Positions 36,153-44,789 of a stretch of 64,000 bases of DNA are shown piece by piece. Both the position numbers and the translations under genes were made by a program. The stretch spans positions 62,001 to 126,000 of the forward strand of contig MPDC01000006.1 in NCBI GenBank assembly GCA_001874255.1, read 5' to 3'. The notes below the pieces were generated by a model. The model worked only from the letters and a program-made list of their open reading frames with translations, did not search any database and was not told the DNA's origin. How positions within the stretch are numbered: position 1 is the first letter of the stretch; each line of letters starts with the position of its first letter. Source of the stretch: Alphaproteobacteria bacterium MedPE-SWcel (GTDB lineage: Bacteria; Pseudomonadota; Alphaproteobacteria; Rhodobacterales; Rhodobacteraceae).

Positions 36153-37061
36153 TCAAAGAGCGGCCAATTCTTTGGCGATCTCTGCCGCCAGGCGCGCGTT
36201 ATTGCGAACCAGAGCGATATTTGCGATCAGGGACTGCCCATCGGTCAGCTCAAAAATGCGCTGCAGCAGGAAGGGCGTAACCTCTTTTCCTGAAATGCCT
36301 TTTGCATCTGCCTCGCTTTGCGCCTGGGCAATGATCGGGGCCAGGACCTCTGCCGCGATCTGGTCATCTGCGGGAATTGGGTTCGCCACAAGCTGCCCCC
36401 CTGGAATTGCCATCTGGCGCCGCAGCATATGGGCGCGTGCGATGCTTGCAGCGTTGTCCATCCGCAGCGGTGCGGTCAGGTCCGATGTGGCAGACCAGAA
36501 GGCGGGAAAACTGTCCTGACCATATGCGATCACGGGCACGCCCTGAGTTTCAAGCACTTCCAGCGTTTTCGGCACGTCGAGGATCGCTTTGGCACCGGCT
36601 GCGACGACTGTGACGGGGGTCTGTGCCAGCTCAAGCAGGTCGGCTGAAATGTCAAAGCTGTTCTCGGCGCCTTTGTGGACACCGCCGATCCCGCCGGTCG
36701 CAAAGACCTGAATACCGGCCAACCGAGCCGCGATCATGGTTGCGGCGACGGTTGTCGCGCCGGTGCCCCCGGTCGCGATACAGGCCGCGAAATCTGCGCG
36801 GGACAGTTTTGCCACCCCTTCGGCCTTGCCCAGAGCCTGCAGTGTGTCCGCTTCGAGCCCGACGTGCAGCGCGCCATCGATTACGGCCATTGTCGCAGGC
36901 GTCGCGCCAGCCGCGCGGATATCATCCTCGACCTGCGCCGCAACTTCGACGTTCTGGGGATAGGGCATACCATGGGTGATGATGGTGCTTTCCAAAGCGA
37001 CGACAGGCTTGCCCTCGCTGCGGGCAGAGGCGACTTCGGCGGAATAGAGGATATCAATCAC
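36153..37061 (-). CDS. psuG: Pseudouridine-5'-phosphate glycosidase
   Basis: 302-aa manganese-dependent enzyme that cleaves the C-C bond of pseudouridine 5'-phosphate into uracil and ribose 5-phosphate. Signatures include VALESTIITHGMPYPQN, ATPATMAVIDG, KLSRADFAACIATGGTGATTVAATM, FATGGIGGVHKGAENSFDISADL and VANPIP. The start is GTG at 37061, which overlaps the psuK stop as GTGA; this coupling explains why no separate ribosome site is needed. Pair function: psuK phosphorylates pseudouridine, psuG splits it, recycling modified nucleosides from RNA turnover. Confidence 0.94.
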   Translation of the reverse strand: MIDILYSAEVASARSEGKPVVALESTIITHGMPYPQNVEVAAQVEDDIRAAGATPATMAVIDGALHVGLEADTLQALGKAEGVAKLSRADFAACIATGGTGATTVAATMIAARLAGIQVFATGGIGGVHKGAENSFDISADLLELAQTPVTVVAAGAKAILDVPKTLEVLETQGVPVIAYGQDSFPAFWSATSDLTAPLRMDNAASIARAHMLRRQMAIPGGQLVANPIPADDQIAAEVLAPIIAQAQSEADAKGISGKEVTPFLLQRIFELTDGQSLIANIALVRNNARLAAEIAKELAAL

Positions 37062-37966
37062 AGGGGAGGTTCTCCGGATACGTAGGTTGCGGCGGCGCGC
37101 AGCGCAGAGGCAAGCGCGTGGTCTCGGTCCTCGCCTCTCGCTTCTGCTGCAATATGGGCTGCCATGAAAGTGTCGCCAGCGCCCGTCACCCGCGCCACAT
37201 TCACGCGAGGAGGCACCTGGGTGCATGCGCCGTCTGCATCGGCTTCGGTCGCGGATTTGCCGCCGTCGGTCACAAGGACGCGGGCTGCGCCACGCGCCAG
37301 CAAGGCGTCGGCCGCCGCGGCGCTCTCCGAAAAATCATCCTGACAGAGCAGGCCCGCCTCTTCGAGGTTCACATATAATGTTCCCCTTGCATGGCTCAGG
37401 AACGGACGCAGGCGCTCGGCTTTGCCGGGCGAGGCCGGTGCCACCCGCAAGTCGGCTCGGGCAAAGGCAGGATGGGTGGCGATTTCATCCAGCAGCGCCA
37501 ACTTCAGGTTGCCATCCAGCGCAATGGGACCATCGAACGGTGTTTCATTGGTTCCAAGCGGGCCGGTGACCAGGGGCCGCAGGATTTTGTCCCCGGCCGC
37601 TTCGAGCGAATGCGCATCGGCAATCGCGGCGGTCAGACCATTTGCTCCTTCGACTGCCATATATCGGTCAGTCGGCAGGTCCTCGGAGCGATAGAGGTGA
37701 TCGGTGATCAGCCCAAGATGGCCACAGGCCAAAACCAATTCATCGCCTTCGGCATCCCGGCCAACGGCACTCAGGACGGCGGGCTTCATGCCAAAGCGCG
37801 CCAGAGTCATGGCAATATTCATCGCGACGCCGCCGGGCAGACGTGTAATGCGCCCCGGCATGTCAGCGCCGTGCTGCATGTCTGATGTACACCGGCCGAT
37901 AATGTCCCAAAGGACAGAACCAATGCAGAGGATATCGGGGGTAGAACGGGAAACAGGCTGTGTCAT
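37058..37966 (-). CDS. psuK: PfkB-family sugar kinase, probable pseudouridine kinase
   Basis: 302-aa ribokinase-like kinase. The N-terminal ILCIGSVLWDIIGR and RLPGGVAMNIAMTLARFG and the C-terminal VTGAGDTFMAAHIA hold the substrate and ATP/anion-hole motifs, with the catalytic aspartate in GAGD. The 4-bp overlap with psuG makes pseudouridine the best guess at substrate; PfkB kinases are not specific enough to prove it. ATG 37966 follows AAGAGAACC. The DUF4198 gene ends 37 bp upstream and may be in the same operon. Confidence 0.88.
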   Translation of the reverse strand: MTQPVSRSTPDILCIGSVLWDIIGRCTSDMQHGADMPGRITRLPGGVAMNIAMTLARFGMKPAVLSAVGRDAEGDELVLACGHLGLITDHLYRSEDLPTDRYMAVEGANGLTAAIADAHSLEAAGDKILRPLVTGPLGTNETPFDGPIALDGNLKLALLDEIATHPAFARADLRVAPASPGKAERLRPFLSHARGTLYVNLEEAGLLCQDDFSESAAAADALLARGAARVLVTDGGKSATEADADGACTQVPPRVNVARVTGAGDTFMAAHIAAEARGEDRDHALASALRAAATYVSGEPPL

Positions 37967-38003
37967 GTGGTTCTCTTGCCGCCTTTCGCGCGGCCCCGCA
38001 AGC

Positions 38004-38804
38004 CTATTCCGGAGCGGCAAAGGTGAGGGCGGCCCAGTAGGTCTCCCAGACGGCTTCCGATCCGTCGGGCGCCGGTGCAAATGCCACCGAATCCAATAAA
38101 TACTGGTGCCCGGGGCTCAGGTCGATGTGAACCTGCCCGTCGTCATTGGTGCGGACCTGCGAGCGAGTGACGTCGCCCTGATCGTTCTTGTCAAATACGG
38201 TCACCACAGCCTGCACCTGTAGGGCGCCGTCCAATCGCAGTTCCACTGTCATCCTGCCGGTGAATTGTTTGTCGTACGGGTTTGTAATTGCGGTAAATTC
38301 CGTCTTCAGGCCAAAGGTGACATCTTCGCCCGCGCCACTGCCCACGGCGATGAGGGCCTTGGCATGGCGTGTATAATCTTCCTTGAATGTCTCAACGGAC
38401 AGGCCGCGGTCTCGGTGCTGATCCAGAATGTCGGGGCGGCCTTTTTCCTGAACGAAGCTTCGGAACTTTTCCAACGTGGTATAGGTGATCGTGCTGGGCC
38501 TCGTCTCATGTACGACCGTCACCAATCCATCGGCAAACCCATCACTTTGAAAGGCAGGAAAGTCCCCGATCCGCCCGGAATAAGTGAAGGTTTCCCCGGC
38601 GTGGTGCAGTTCAAAGCGCGCAGTGGTATTCGGAAGGTACGGAAGTTTCATCCCGGAGAACATTTGGCCATTGCGCAATTCGGCTGTCACTGAACTGTTG
38701 GGCGGAAAAGCGTAAGGTGCGGCGTCGATCCAGAATTCATGGGCCTGCGCCGGTATCGACAGGATTATTGACGCGAGAGACAAGAGGATGCGGAGGGTTT
38801 TCAT
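38004..38804 (-). CDS. DUF4198 periplasmic protein
   Basis: 266-aa exported protein. The signal peptide MKTLRILLSLASIILSIPAQAHEFW is clear, with cleavage after AQA and a mature N-terminus beginning HEFW, typical of DUF4198. This family is often linked to nickel or other metal uptake. The mature part has a beta-rich pattern with FGLKTEFTAITNPY and a C-terminal DNDGQ-like region followed by HQYLLDSVAFAP. Start ATG 38802-38804 overlaps, on the opposite strand, the ATG of the HupE-like gene. Metal transport with that neighbour is inferred. Confidence 0.85.
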   Translation of the reverse strand: MKTLRILLSLASIILSIPAQAHEFWIDAAPYAFPPNSSVTAELRNGQMFSGMKLPYLPNTTARFELHHAGETFTYSGRIGDFPAFQSDGFADGLVTVVHETRPSTITYTTLEKFRSFVQEKGRPDILDQHRDRGLSVETFKEDYTRHAKALIAVGSGAGEDVTFGLKTEFTAITNPYDKQFTGRMTVELRLDGALQVQAVVTVFDKNDQGDVTRSQVRTNDDGQVHIDLSPGHQYLLDSVAFAPAPDGSEAVWETYWAALTFAAPE

Positions 38805-39960
38805 GTGGGTTTTTATATTTTCCTTCAGTGGGATATGGGCCATTGTTCGAGTTTTTGTGATGGCTTTGATGGTCGCCCCGCTCAGCTTTGGTGTTTCAGG
38901 CGCTCAGGGACATGAATTAACGCCCACCATCATCGACTTCCGGGTGATTGACGATCAGATTGCCATGCGGATCCGTATGAACCTAGAGGCATTCGCCGCC
39001 GGGATGGATCTTGACGCAGTTGTGAACACCGACAGTGCCGAGCAAGCGGACGCATATCAAGAGCTCCGGCTGCGCGCGCCAGAGGAGTTGGAGCAGATCG
39101 CCCGGGATTTCGCCGCTGATTGGCTGCCGACCATCGGGATCGAGGCCGAGGCCAGCCTGTCGCTACAGTTGCAGGATCTGGAGATCGAACCGGTCGGGGA
39201 TCCGGAGCTCCCGCGCGCAACCTTTCTGCTTGTCTTCGCGGACCTGCCGGAAGCTGCGCGCCACTTTACACTGAGGTGGCCGGAGGGGGCCGGCGGGCTT
39301 GTGCTGCGGCAACACGATGTGGAGCAACCCTACACGGGGTATTTATTGAGCGGGGAAACCACGCCCGAAATTGCCCTCGCGGGTGGCGGACAATTGTCGG
39401 GCTGGGAGGCTTTTGTCAGCTATATTTCGGTGGGGTTTGACCACATCCTGCCACAGGGGCTTGATCATATTCTCTTTGTCCTGGGATTGTTCTTTTTCAG
39501 TCTCAGAATTGGGCCGTTGCTGTGGCAGGTCAGCGCCTTTACTCTGGCGCATACGCTCACCCTGGGTCTTGCGACATTGGGGTGGATTCAGGTCTCCCCA
39601 TCCATCGTCGAGCCATTAATTGCTGCGTCCATCACACTGGTTGCATTAGAAAATATATTCGTTCGAAAGCTGCACCCGTGGCGGCCAATTGTCATATTCG
39701 GCTTTGGTTTGCTACATGGGTTGGGGTTTGCTTCGGTGCTCGGAGACTTTGGCCTGCCGGTGACCCAACTTGTCCCGGCACTGCTCGGGTTCAACGTCGG
39801 AGTCGAGCTGGGGCAGGTGACCGTGATTGCGATTGCCTATGCTGTGCTGGGATATTGGTTCGGGAACCATCCGAAATACCGTGGCAGGGTGGCAATTCCA
39901 GCCTCTGCGACGATCGCACTGATTGGTGCCTATTGGTTTGTGGAAAGAGCATTCCTTTGA
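38803..39960 (+). CDS. HupE/UreJ-family membrane protein
   Basis: About 385-aa protein with a periplasmic N-terminal region (from HELTPTIIDFRV to about residue 200) and a C-terminal membrane domain of 6-7 helices. The metal-binding-type motif FDHILPQGLDHILFVLGLFFF opens the membrane part, as in HupE_UreJ_2 proteins, and FGFGLLHGLGFASVL follows. Relatives of HupE/UreJ import nickel or cobalt. Starts at 38803 (GGAGGG 6 nt upstream) or 38860 are possible; both give a hydrophobic leader ending before GHELTP. It is divergent from the DUF4198 gene with overlapping start codons. Confidence 0.85.
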   Translation: MWVFIFSFSGIWAIVRVFVMALMVAPLSFGVSGAQGHELTPTIIDFRVIDDQIAMRIRMNLEAFAAGMDLDAVVNTDSAEQADAYQELRLRAPEELEQIARDFAADWLPTIGIEAEASLSLQLQDLEIEPVGDPELPRATFLLVFADLPEAARHFTLRWPEGAGGLVLRQHDVEQPYTGYLLSGETTPEIALAGGGQLSGWEAFVSYISVGFDHILPQGLDHILFVLGLFFFSLRIGPLLWQVSAFTLAHTLTLGLATLGWIQVSPSIVEPLIAASITLVALENIFVRKLHPWRPIVIFGFGLLHGLGFASVLGDFGLPVTQLVPALLGFNVGVELGQVTVIAIAYAVLGYWFGNHPKYRGRVAIPASATIALIGAYWFVERAFL

Positions 39961-39974
39961 CGGAGATCAAAAAA

Positions 39975-40006
39975 GGGGGCGCGGTGATAAATCCCCGCGC
40001 CTCTTT
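39975..40006. terminator. Bidirectional terminator between hupE-like and thiE-like genes
   Basis: GGCGCGG (39978-39984) pairs with CCGCGCC (39995-40001). It is flanked by AAAAAAG on the left and TCTTT on the right, so both strands end in a short U-run. The genes are convergent. Confidence 0.8.
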
Positions 40007-40020
40007 GAAATCCTTCAAAA

Positions 40021-40653
40021 TCAATCCATTGCAAGCTGAAGTGACTTCAATGCGGAGACTGGATCATCTTCGCGCCAGATCTCCTCGCCGATTGCGAAAA
40101 AATCCGTAAAGGGCGCGAGAGAGCGTATGGTCTCCTGCGTGAGTCCGCCTTCGGCAACGATTGGAACCTCGATCATCTCGGACCACCATTGAAACAGCTC
40201 CGCTTCGGCGATGGCTCCATCGCCCAGGCCGGATGCCCCGACTGGGCCGAAACATACATAGTCTGCCCCGGCTTCGCCTGCGGAAATGCCTTCGTGACGG
40301 GATGCGCCGCAAAAACAGCCGACGATCGCGTCCGGCCCCAGCGCCTTGCGCGCGGTCCGTACTGATTTGGACGCCTCGGACAGGTGAACCCCGTCCAGAC
40401 CCAGCCGCTCCGCCAAAATCAGATGGTCAGAGATCACCAGCGCGATATCCCGGGCGTGGGTGACCTCGCGGAGGGCATCGGCCGCACGGCTCAGAGTGTC
40501 TTCGTCACGGCTGACCAGATCCAAACGGACGCAGGCGACCTCAATCTCGTCCAGAACGCGCGTCAGCTGCCCGGGGAATTGACCCAGTTCAAAGCTTGGC
40601 GGCGTGACAAGGTATATCTGCGGCTGCTCCGGTGTCTGCTCTGGGCTGTCCAT
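40021..40653 (-). CDS. ThiE-like thiamine phosphate synthase family protein
   Basis: 210-aa TIM-barrel protein related to thiamine phosphate synthase. QIYLVTPPSFELGQF opens the barrel. LVISDHLILAERLGLDGVHLSEAS is the DGVHL motif, and GADYVCFGPVG and PIVAEGGLT form the phosphate-binding end. The usual ThiE pyrophosphate residues (such as QLR/KD near the start) are not clear: this protein has CVRLDLVSRDEDTLSRAADALRE. It may be a diverged paralogue. ATG 40653 has AGGAGCC upstream. Divergent from the trmJ-like gene. Confidence 0.8.
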   Translation of the reverse strand: MDSPEQTPEQPQIYLVTPPSFELGQFPGQLTRVLDEIEVACVRLDLVSRDEDTLSRAADALREVTHARDIALVISDHLILAERLGLDGVHLSEASKSVRTARKALGPDAIVGCFCGASRHEGISAGEAGADYVCFGPVGASGLGDGAIAEAELFQWWSEMIEVPIVAEGGLTQETIRSLAPFTDFFAIGEEIWREDDPVSALKSLQLAMD

Positions 40654-40807
40654 TGTCGGGGCTCCTGTTGACGTGATTGGCGGGTATTTACCGGAAATCC
40701 CGCTCAACGCAAGGATCACGGGCGGATACTGGTGAGAATATCTCGCCCGAGGCTTGCCCCATGCGGGCGCAGCCAGTAAGGCAAATGCGGTTTTCCCGGA
40801 GTTTCCC

Positions 40808-41557
40808 ATGCCAACTGATACCCCACAACCTCACTTTGTGCTTGTTCGTCCCCAAATGGGCGAGAACATCGGTGCTGCTGCGCGCGCCATGTGGAATTTT
40901 GGTCTGGACCGGATGCAGATCGTTGCCCCCCGCGACGGATGGCCCAATCCGAACGCGGTCGCCATGGCATCTGGCGCCGGACGGCTTCTGGACGAGGCGC
41001 AGCTTGCCGAAGACCTGCCGGACGCGCTGCAGGACTGTACCTATGTCTTTGCCACCACCGCCCGGCCGCGCGAGCTGACCAAACCGGTTTTCAGCCCCGA
41101 AGGTGCCATGAAAAAAGCCGCGCAACTTATTGCGCAGGGTGAGAAAGTCGCGGTTCTGTTCGGCCCCGAGCGGGCCGGGTTGGAAAACGATGACGTCGCC
41201 CGCGCCAATGCGATCATCACTGTTCCGGTCAACCCGGAGTTTGCGTCGCTCAACCTGGCCCAATGCGTGTTGTTGGTCGGCTACGAGTGGCGTCGTCAAA
41301 CCCAAACCGTGGCCGACGAAACTATTGAACTCGGCAAATCCGAGTGGGCAACAGGCCAGGAAATCGAAGCATTGGTCACGCATTACGAGGATCGCCTGAC
41401 CGAGGCGGGCTATTTCTTTCCCCCCGAAAAAGCGCCGGGCATGAAGATCGTGTTTCGCAACCTCTGGAGCAGAATGCGGCTGACGCGGGCAGACGTGCAA
41501 ATGCTGCACGGCATCATGCGACAGATGGTCCGTTGGAAGCAACACGGCGGGGACTAA
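40808..41557 (+). CDS. trmJ: TrmJ-like tRNA/rRNA 2'-O-methyltransferase
   Basis: 249-aa SPOUT-class methyltransferase; TrmJ methylates the ribose of nucleotide 32 in tRNAs. The N-terminal VLVRPQMGENIGAAARAMWNFGL, the middle VAVLFGPERAGLEND and the knot region ITVPVNPEFASLNLAQCVLLVGYEW are the three SpoU motifs. ATG 40808 begins the compact form; the longer frame from 40754 has no family features. Divergent from the thiE-like gene with about 155 bp between starts. Confidence 0.92.
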   Translation: MPTDTPQPHFVLVRPQMGENIGAAARAMWNFGLDRMQIVAPRDGWPNPNAVAMASGAGRLLDEAQLAEDLPDALQDCTYVFATTARPRELTKPVFSPEGAMKKAAQLIAQGEKVAVLFGPERAGLENDDVARANAIITVPVNPEFASLNLAQCVLLVGYEWRRQTQTVADETIELGKSEWATGQEIEALVTHYEDRLTEAGYFFPPEKAPGMKIVFRNLWSRMRLTRADVQMLHGIMRQMVRWKQHGGD

Positions 41558-41620
41558 CTCTCGCTGGACCTTTTGAAACACAGACCCTAGCGTCCCGCCA
41601 GATGAAGATGTGAGGCCAAG

Positions 41621-42766
41621 ATGAGCAACCGCACCATATTCGAGGAAGTCTCCTCCGATGCGACCCAGCGTATCTCTCCGACGCCAGGAGGGATCGACAA
41701 GAGGCGCGGCGGTGCCCGCGGGGCCATCCGTGTCTGGCTGGCGCTGCTGTTTGCCTGCGTGGTGGCCATGATCGTGGTGGGCGGACTCACACGGCTGACT
41801 GACTCAGGTCTGTCGATAACCGAGTGGCGCCCGGTCGCCGGGGCTTTGCCGCCGATGACCGAAGCCCATTGGCAAGAGGAATTCGAGAAATACCAACAGA
41901 TCGATCAGTTCCAAGTGATGAACAGTTGGATGGAACTCGCTGATTTCAAGAAGATATATTGGTGGGAATGGGGGCATCGCCAACTGGGGCGCGTGGTCGG
42001 CGTGATCTGGGCTCTTGGCTATCTCGGCTTCCTGGTGACGCGCAAGATTCCGGCTGGATGGCATGGTCGGCTGTTGTTGCCGGGGGTGTTGGGCATGGCC
42101 CAAGGCGCCATCGGGTGGTGGATGGTGTCCTCCGGGGTGACCCAGGGTGAAGGCATGACGTCAGTTGCATCCTATCGACTGGCCACGCATCTGGGGCTTG
42201 CTTTTGTGATCCTTGGCTATCTCAGCTGGTTCTTTTTCCTGCTCGGGCGGGAAGAGCGCGATCTGATGCAGGCGCGACGCCTGAAGGAAGCCAAGCTGTT
42301 CGGCATGGGCACGGGGCTTTTGCATTTTACCCTCCTGCAAATCCTGATTGGCGCCTTGGTCGCGGGGATCGATGCCGGTCGATCCTATACGGACTGGCCA
42401 TTGATGGCAGGGCAGATTTTGCCACCGCGCCCCTTCATGATCGACCCCCTATGGAAAAACTTCTTTGAAAACCCGGCCTTGGTGCAGTTTGTTCACCGGA
42501 TATCCGGCTATCTTCTCTACATATTTACCATAGTGGTCTGGTTGCGTGGCCGTCGCAGCGCTCATGCGACGACGCAGTTTGCCTTTCATGCCGTTCTCGC
42601 CGCAATGAGTGTGCAGGTCGGTGTTGGGATTGTGACCGTCGTGACCGCTGCGCCAGTCCAGATTGCCATTGTGCATCAGGCGGTTGCCGTGCTTGTCTGG
42701 GTTCTGATCCTGCGGGCGCGTTTTTTGGCGGCCTATCCAATTCCGGCTCTTATCAAGAGGCACTGA
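41621..42766 (+). CDS. ctaA: Heme A synthase
   Basis: 381-aa eight-helix membrane enzyme that oxidises the C8 methyl of heme O to make heme A for cytochrome aa3 oxidases. The conserved start VWLALLFACVVAMIVVGGLTRLTDSGLSITEWRPVAGALPP, then WWEWGHRQLGRVVGVIW and a later LVQFVHRISGYLLYIF, supply the heme-ligand histidines. This is the type 2 form of alphaproteobacteria without the Bacillus cysteine pair. It ends 4 bp before the carboxypeptidase gene. Confidence 0.95.
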   Translation: MSNRTIFEEVSSDATQRISPTPGGIDKRRGGARGAIRVWLALLFACVVAMIVVGGLTRLTDSGLSITEWRPVAGALPPMTEAHWQEEFEKYQQIDQFQVMNSWMELADFKKIYWWEWGHRQLGRVVGVIWALGYLGFLVTRKIPAGWHGRLLLPGVLGMAQGAIGWWMVSSGVTQGEGMTSVASYRLATHLGLAFVILGYLSWFFFLLGREERDLMQARRLKEAKLFGMGTGLLHFTLLQILIGALVAGIDAGRSYTDWPLMAGQILPPRPFMIDPLWKNFFENPALVQFVHRISGYLLYIFTIVVWLRGRRSAHATTQFAFHAVLAAMSVQVGVGIVTVVTAAPVQIAIVHQAVAVLVWVLILRARFLAAYPIPALIKRH

Positions 42767-42770
42767 CTAC

Positions 42771-44240
42771 ATGAGCTCTTATGACGAACTGATTGCGTTT
42801 GAACGCGAAACCCAGGCGTTGTCGCAGATTTCCGGGCGCTTGGGCTGGGATCAGGAAACGGTCATGCCACGTGGGGCTGCTCCGCAACGAGGCGAGGAGA
42901 TGGCCGCGCTGGAGGGGGTGATACACGCCCGTCGCGCGGACCCTCGGGTTGCGGATCTTCTCGACCGCGCAAAGGCGCCGAATGAAGCAGGTGCCGCTCA
43001 ACTACGAAACATTCGACGTGCATATGATCGGGCCGTCAAGGTGCCCGGGGCGCTGGCCAGTCAGATCGCCCGCGTCACCTCCGAGGCACAGGGCAAATGG
43101 GCCCAGGCGCGCGCCGATGAGGATGTCGCCGCGTTTCTTCCGGTGCTGCGTGAAGTGGTCGCGTTGAAGCGAGAGGAAGCTCAGGCCCTGGCGGCGGACG
43201 GCAATCCCTATGATGCGCTCATTGAGGATTATGAACAGGGTACAACATCCGAGGAAATCGCAAAAACCTTTGGAGCGATGCGTCCCGGCCTTGTGGACCT
43301 TCGGGCCCGGGTTCTGGAGCAACAGAGGCCCGCGGGCCTGAGCGGTGGATTTGATGAGGATATGCAAATGGCACTGGCGGCAAAAATCGCCAAAGCCTTT
43401 GGATATGATTTGCATCACGGTCGCGTTGACAAAGCCGTGCACCCGTTCAGTTCTGGCAGCGGCCTGGATGTGCGGATTACGACGCGAACCAATGTCGATG
43501 ATCCATTCAACTGTCTGTATTCCACGATTCACGAAGTAGGGCATGCGGCTTACGAGCAGAACATTGATCGCGCGTTCTTGCTGACGTCCATTGGGCGCGG
43601 TGTGTCCATGGGCGTCCACGAAAGCCAAAGCCGGATCTACGAAAACCAGATCGGCCGCAGTCGCGCCTTCACCGAGTGGCTCTTCACCGAGATGACAGCG
43701 CGTTTTGGCGACATTGGTATCCAAACCGCAGAGGCGTTCTATGCCGCAGTGAATTCGGTTCGGAATGGTTATATTCGGACCGATTCAGATGAATTGCAAT
43801 ATAACCTGCACATCATGCTCCGGTTCGATCTGGAACGTGCCTTGATGCAAGGGGATCTTGTGGTCGACGATCTGGAAGCGGCCTGGAATGACCGTTTTCA
43901 TGCGGACTTCGGATATGCCGTCGATAAACCGTCGAACGGATGCCTGCAGGATGTCCATTGGTCGGTGGGATTGTTTGGTTATTTCCCGACCTATTCGCTT
44001 GGCAATGTCTATGCCGGATGCCTGCACGAGGCCTTGCGTCGGGATGTCTCTGATTTGGACAGGCAGCTTCGCGTAGGCGACACATCGAAGGCAACCGGGT
44101 GGCTCTGCGACAATCTTCAGATATACGGTAGCCTCAGAGAGCCTCGGGATACGATCGAACATGCCGCCGGACAGGCGCCCGATCATGCGCCCTTGATGCG
44201 CTACCTTGAGGGCAAATTCTCCGAGATCTATAGTCTCTGA
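42771..44240 (+). CDS. M32-family carboxypeptidase (carboxypeptidase Taq type)
   Basis: 489-aa zinc metallopeptidase that trims C-terminal residues. The HEXXH zinc motif is H254-EVG-H258 (STIHEVGHAAYEQN), and the third ligand lies in GVHESQSRIYENQIGRS. GSGLDVRITTR and FGYFPTYSLGNVYAGCL are the usual M32 signatures. Cytosolic, no signal peptide. Just 4 bp after ctaA, probably co-transcribed, with no evident functional link. Confidence 0.94.
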   Translation: MSSYDELIAFERETQALSQISGRLGWDQETVMPRGAAPQRGEEMAALEGVIHARRADPRVADLLDRAKAPNEAGAAQLRNIRRAYDRAVKVPGALASQIARVTSEAQGKWAQARADEDVAAFLPVLREVVALKREEAQALAADGNPYDALIEDYEQGTTSEEIAKTFGAMRPGLVDLRARVLEQQRPAGLSGGFDEDMQMALAAKIAKAFGYDLHHGRVDKAVHPFSSGSGLDVRITTRTNVDDPFNCLYSTIHEVGHAAYEQNIDRAFLLTSIGRGVSMGVHESQSRIYENQIGRSRAFTEWLFTEMTARFGDIGIQTAEAFYAAVNSVRNGYIRTDSDELQYNLHIMLRFDLERALMQGDLVVDDLEAAWNDRFHADFGYAVDKPSNGCLQDVHWSVGLFGYFPTYSLGNVYAGCLHEALRRDVSDLDRQLRVGDTSKATGWLCDNLQIYGSLREPRDTIEHAAGQAPDHAPLMRYLEGKFSEIYSL

Positions 44241-44281
44241 TGGGTCACCGCAGCTTGGTCACCCGAGCGTTTTGATCAACA

Positions 44282-44300
44282 GCCCGGGGAGATCCCGGGC
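44282..44300. terminator. GC-rich hairpin after the carboxypeptidase gene
   Basis: GCCCGGG (44282-44288) and CCCGGGC (44294-44300) with a 5-nt loop, followed by CGTTT. Lies between convergent genes. Confidence 0.65.
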
Positions 44301-44304
44301 CGTT

Positions 44305-44655
44305 TCAGATCAGAGCCATGCGTTCCGCCCGTTCCGGGTCGGGAAACGGCCGGTACAGGCCAAAATCGGCGTTTGAAATCAACGCGCTCACATTCGCATA
44401 GAGGCGCGCAACCTCTTCGTCCTTTTCGCCAAGGATGCGAAAGGCCTGGTCGAGTTGGGTCATGTCGGCGAATTCAACTTCCAGCAAGAAATCCTTGCAG
44501 GAATCGTTGGCAAGATTGAGCTTGCGCCGCAAGAGGCGCCAGCTGACAATTGCGGACCGGTTTTTCAAATACTCCATCCATTGTTCAACCGCACTTGCAA
44601 ATGCAAGCGCCTTTGCCTCGTGCTGCAGGTCGATCTGACAGTGGTAGAGGTTCAT
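44305..44655 (-). CDS. DUF6614 family protein
   Basis: 116-aa soluble protein of unknown function with the look of a small ferredoxin-like alpha/beta fold. It starts MNLYHCQIDLQHEAKALAFA and contains VSWRLLRRKLNLANDSCKDFLLEVEF and DFGLYRPFPDPERAERMA. I recognise this as the DUF6614 family common in Rhodobacteraceae. It has its own start downstream of the gyrA terminator and is convergent with the carboxypeptidase gene. Confidence 0.8.
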   Translation of the reverse strand: MNLYHCQIDLQHEAKALAFASAVEQWMEYLKNRSAIVSWRLLRRKLNLANDSCKDFLLEVEFADMTQLDQAFRILGEKDEEVARLYANVSALISNADFGLYRPFPDPERAERMALI

Positions 44656-44732
44656 GATCCGCTCCTCCCGATATGATACGCATCCAGAAGTGAACTATCG
44701 CGTAAATAGGTGAGTGAAGCGTAAACAGAAAA

Positions 44733-44762
44733 GCTCCGCTCGGTTTTGCGACCGGGCGGAGC
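44733..44762 (-). terminator. Intrinsic terminator of gyrA
   Basis: On the minus strand, the 12-bp stem GCTCCGCCCGGT / ACCGAGCGGAGC (one G-U pair) with a 6-nt loop is followed by TTTTCTGTTT. It begins 27 bp after the gyrA stop. Confidence 0.88.
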
Positions 44763-44789
44763 CTTAAATCAGGAGTTCTGGATAAGGCG

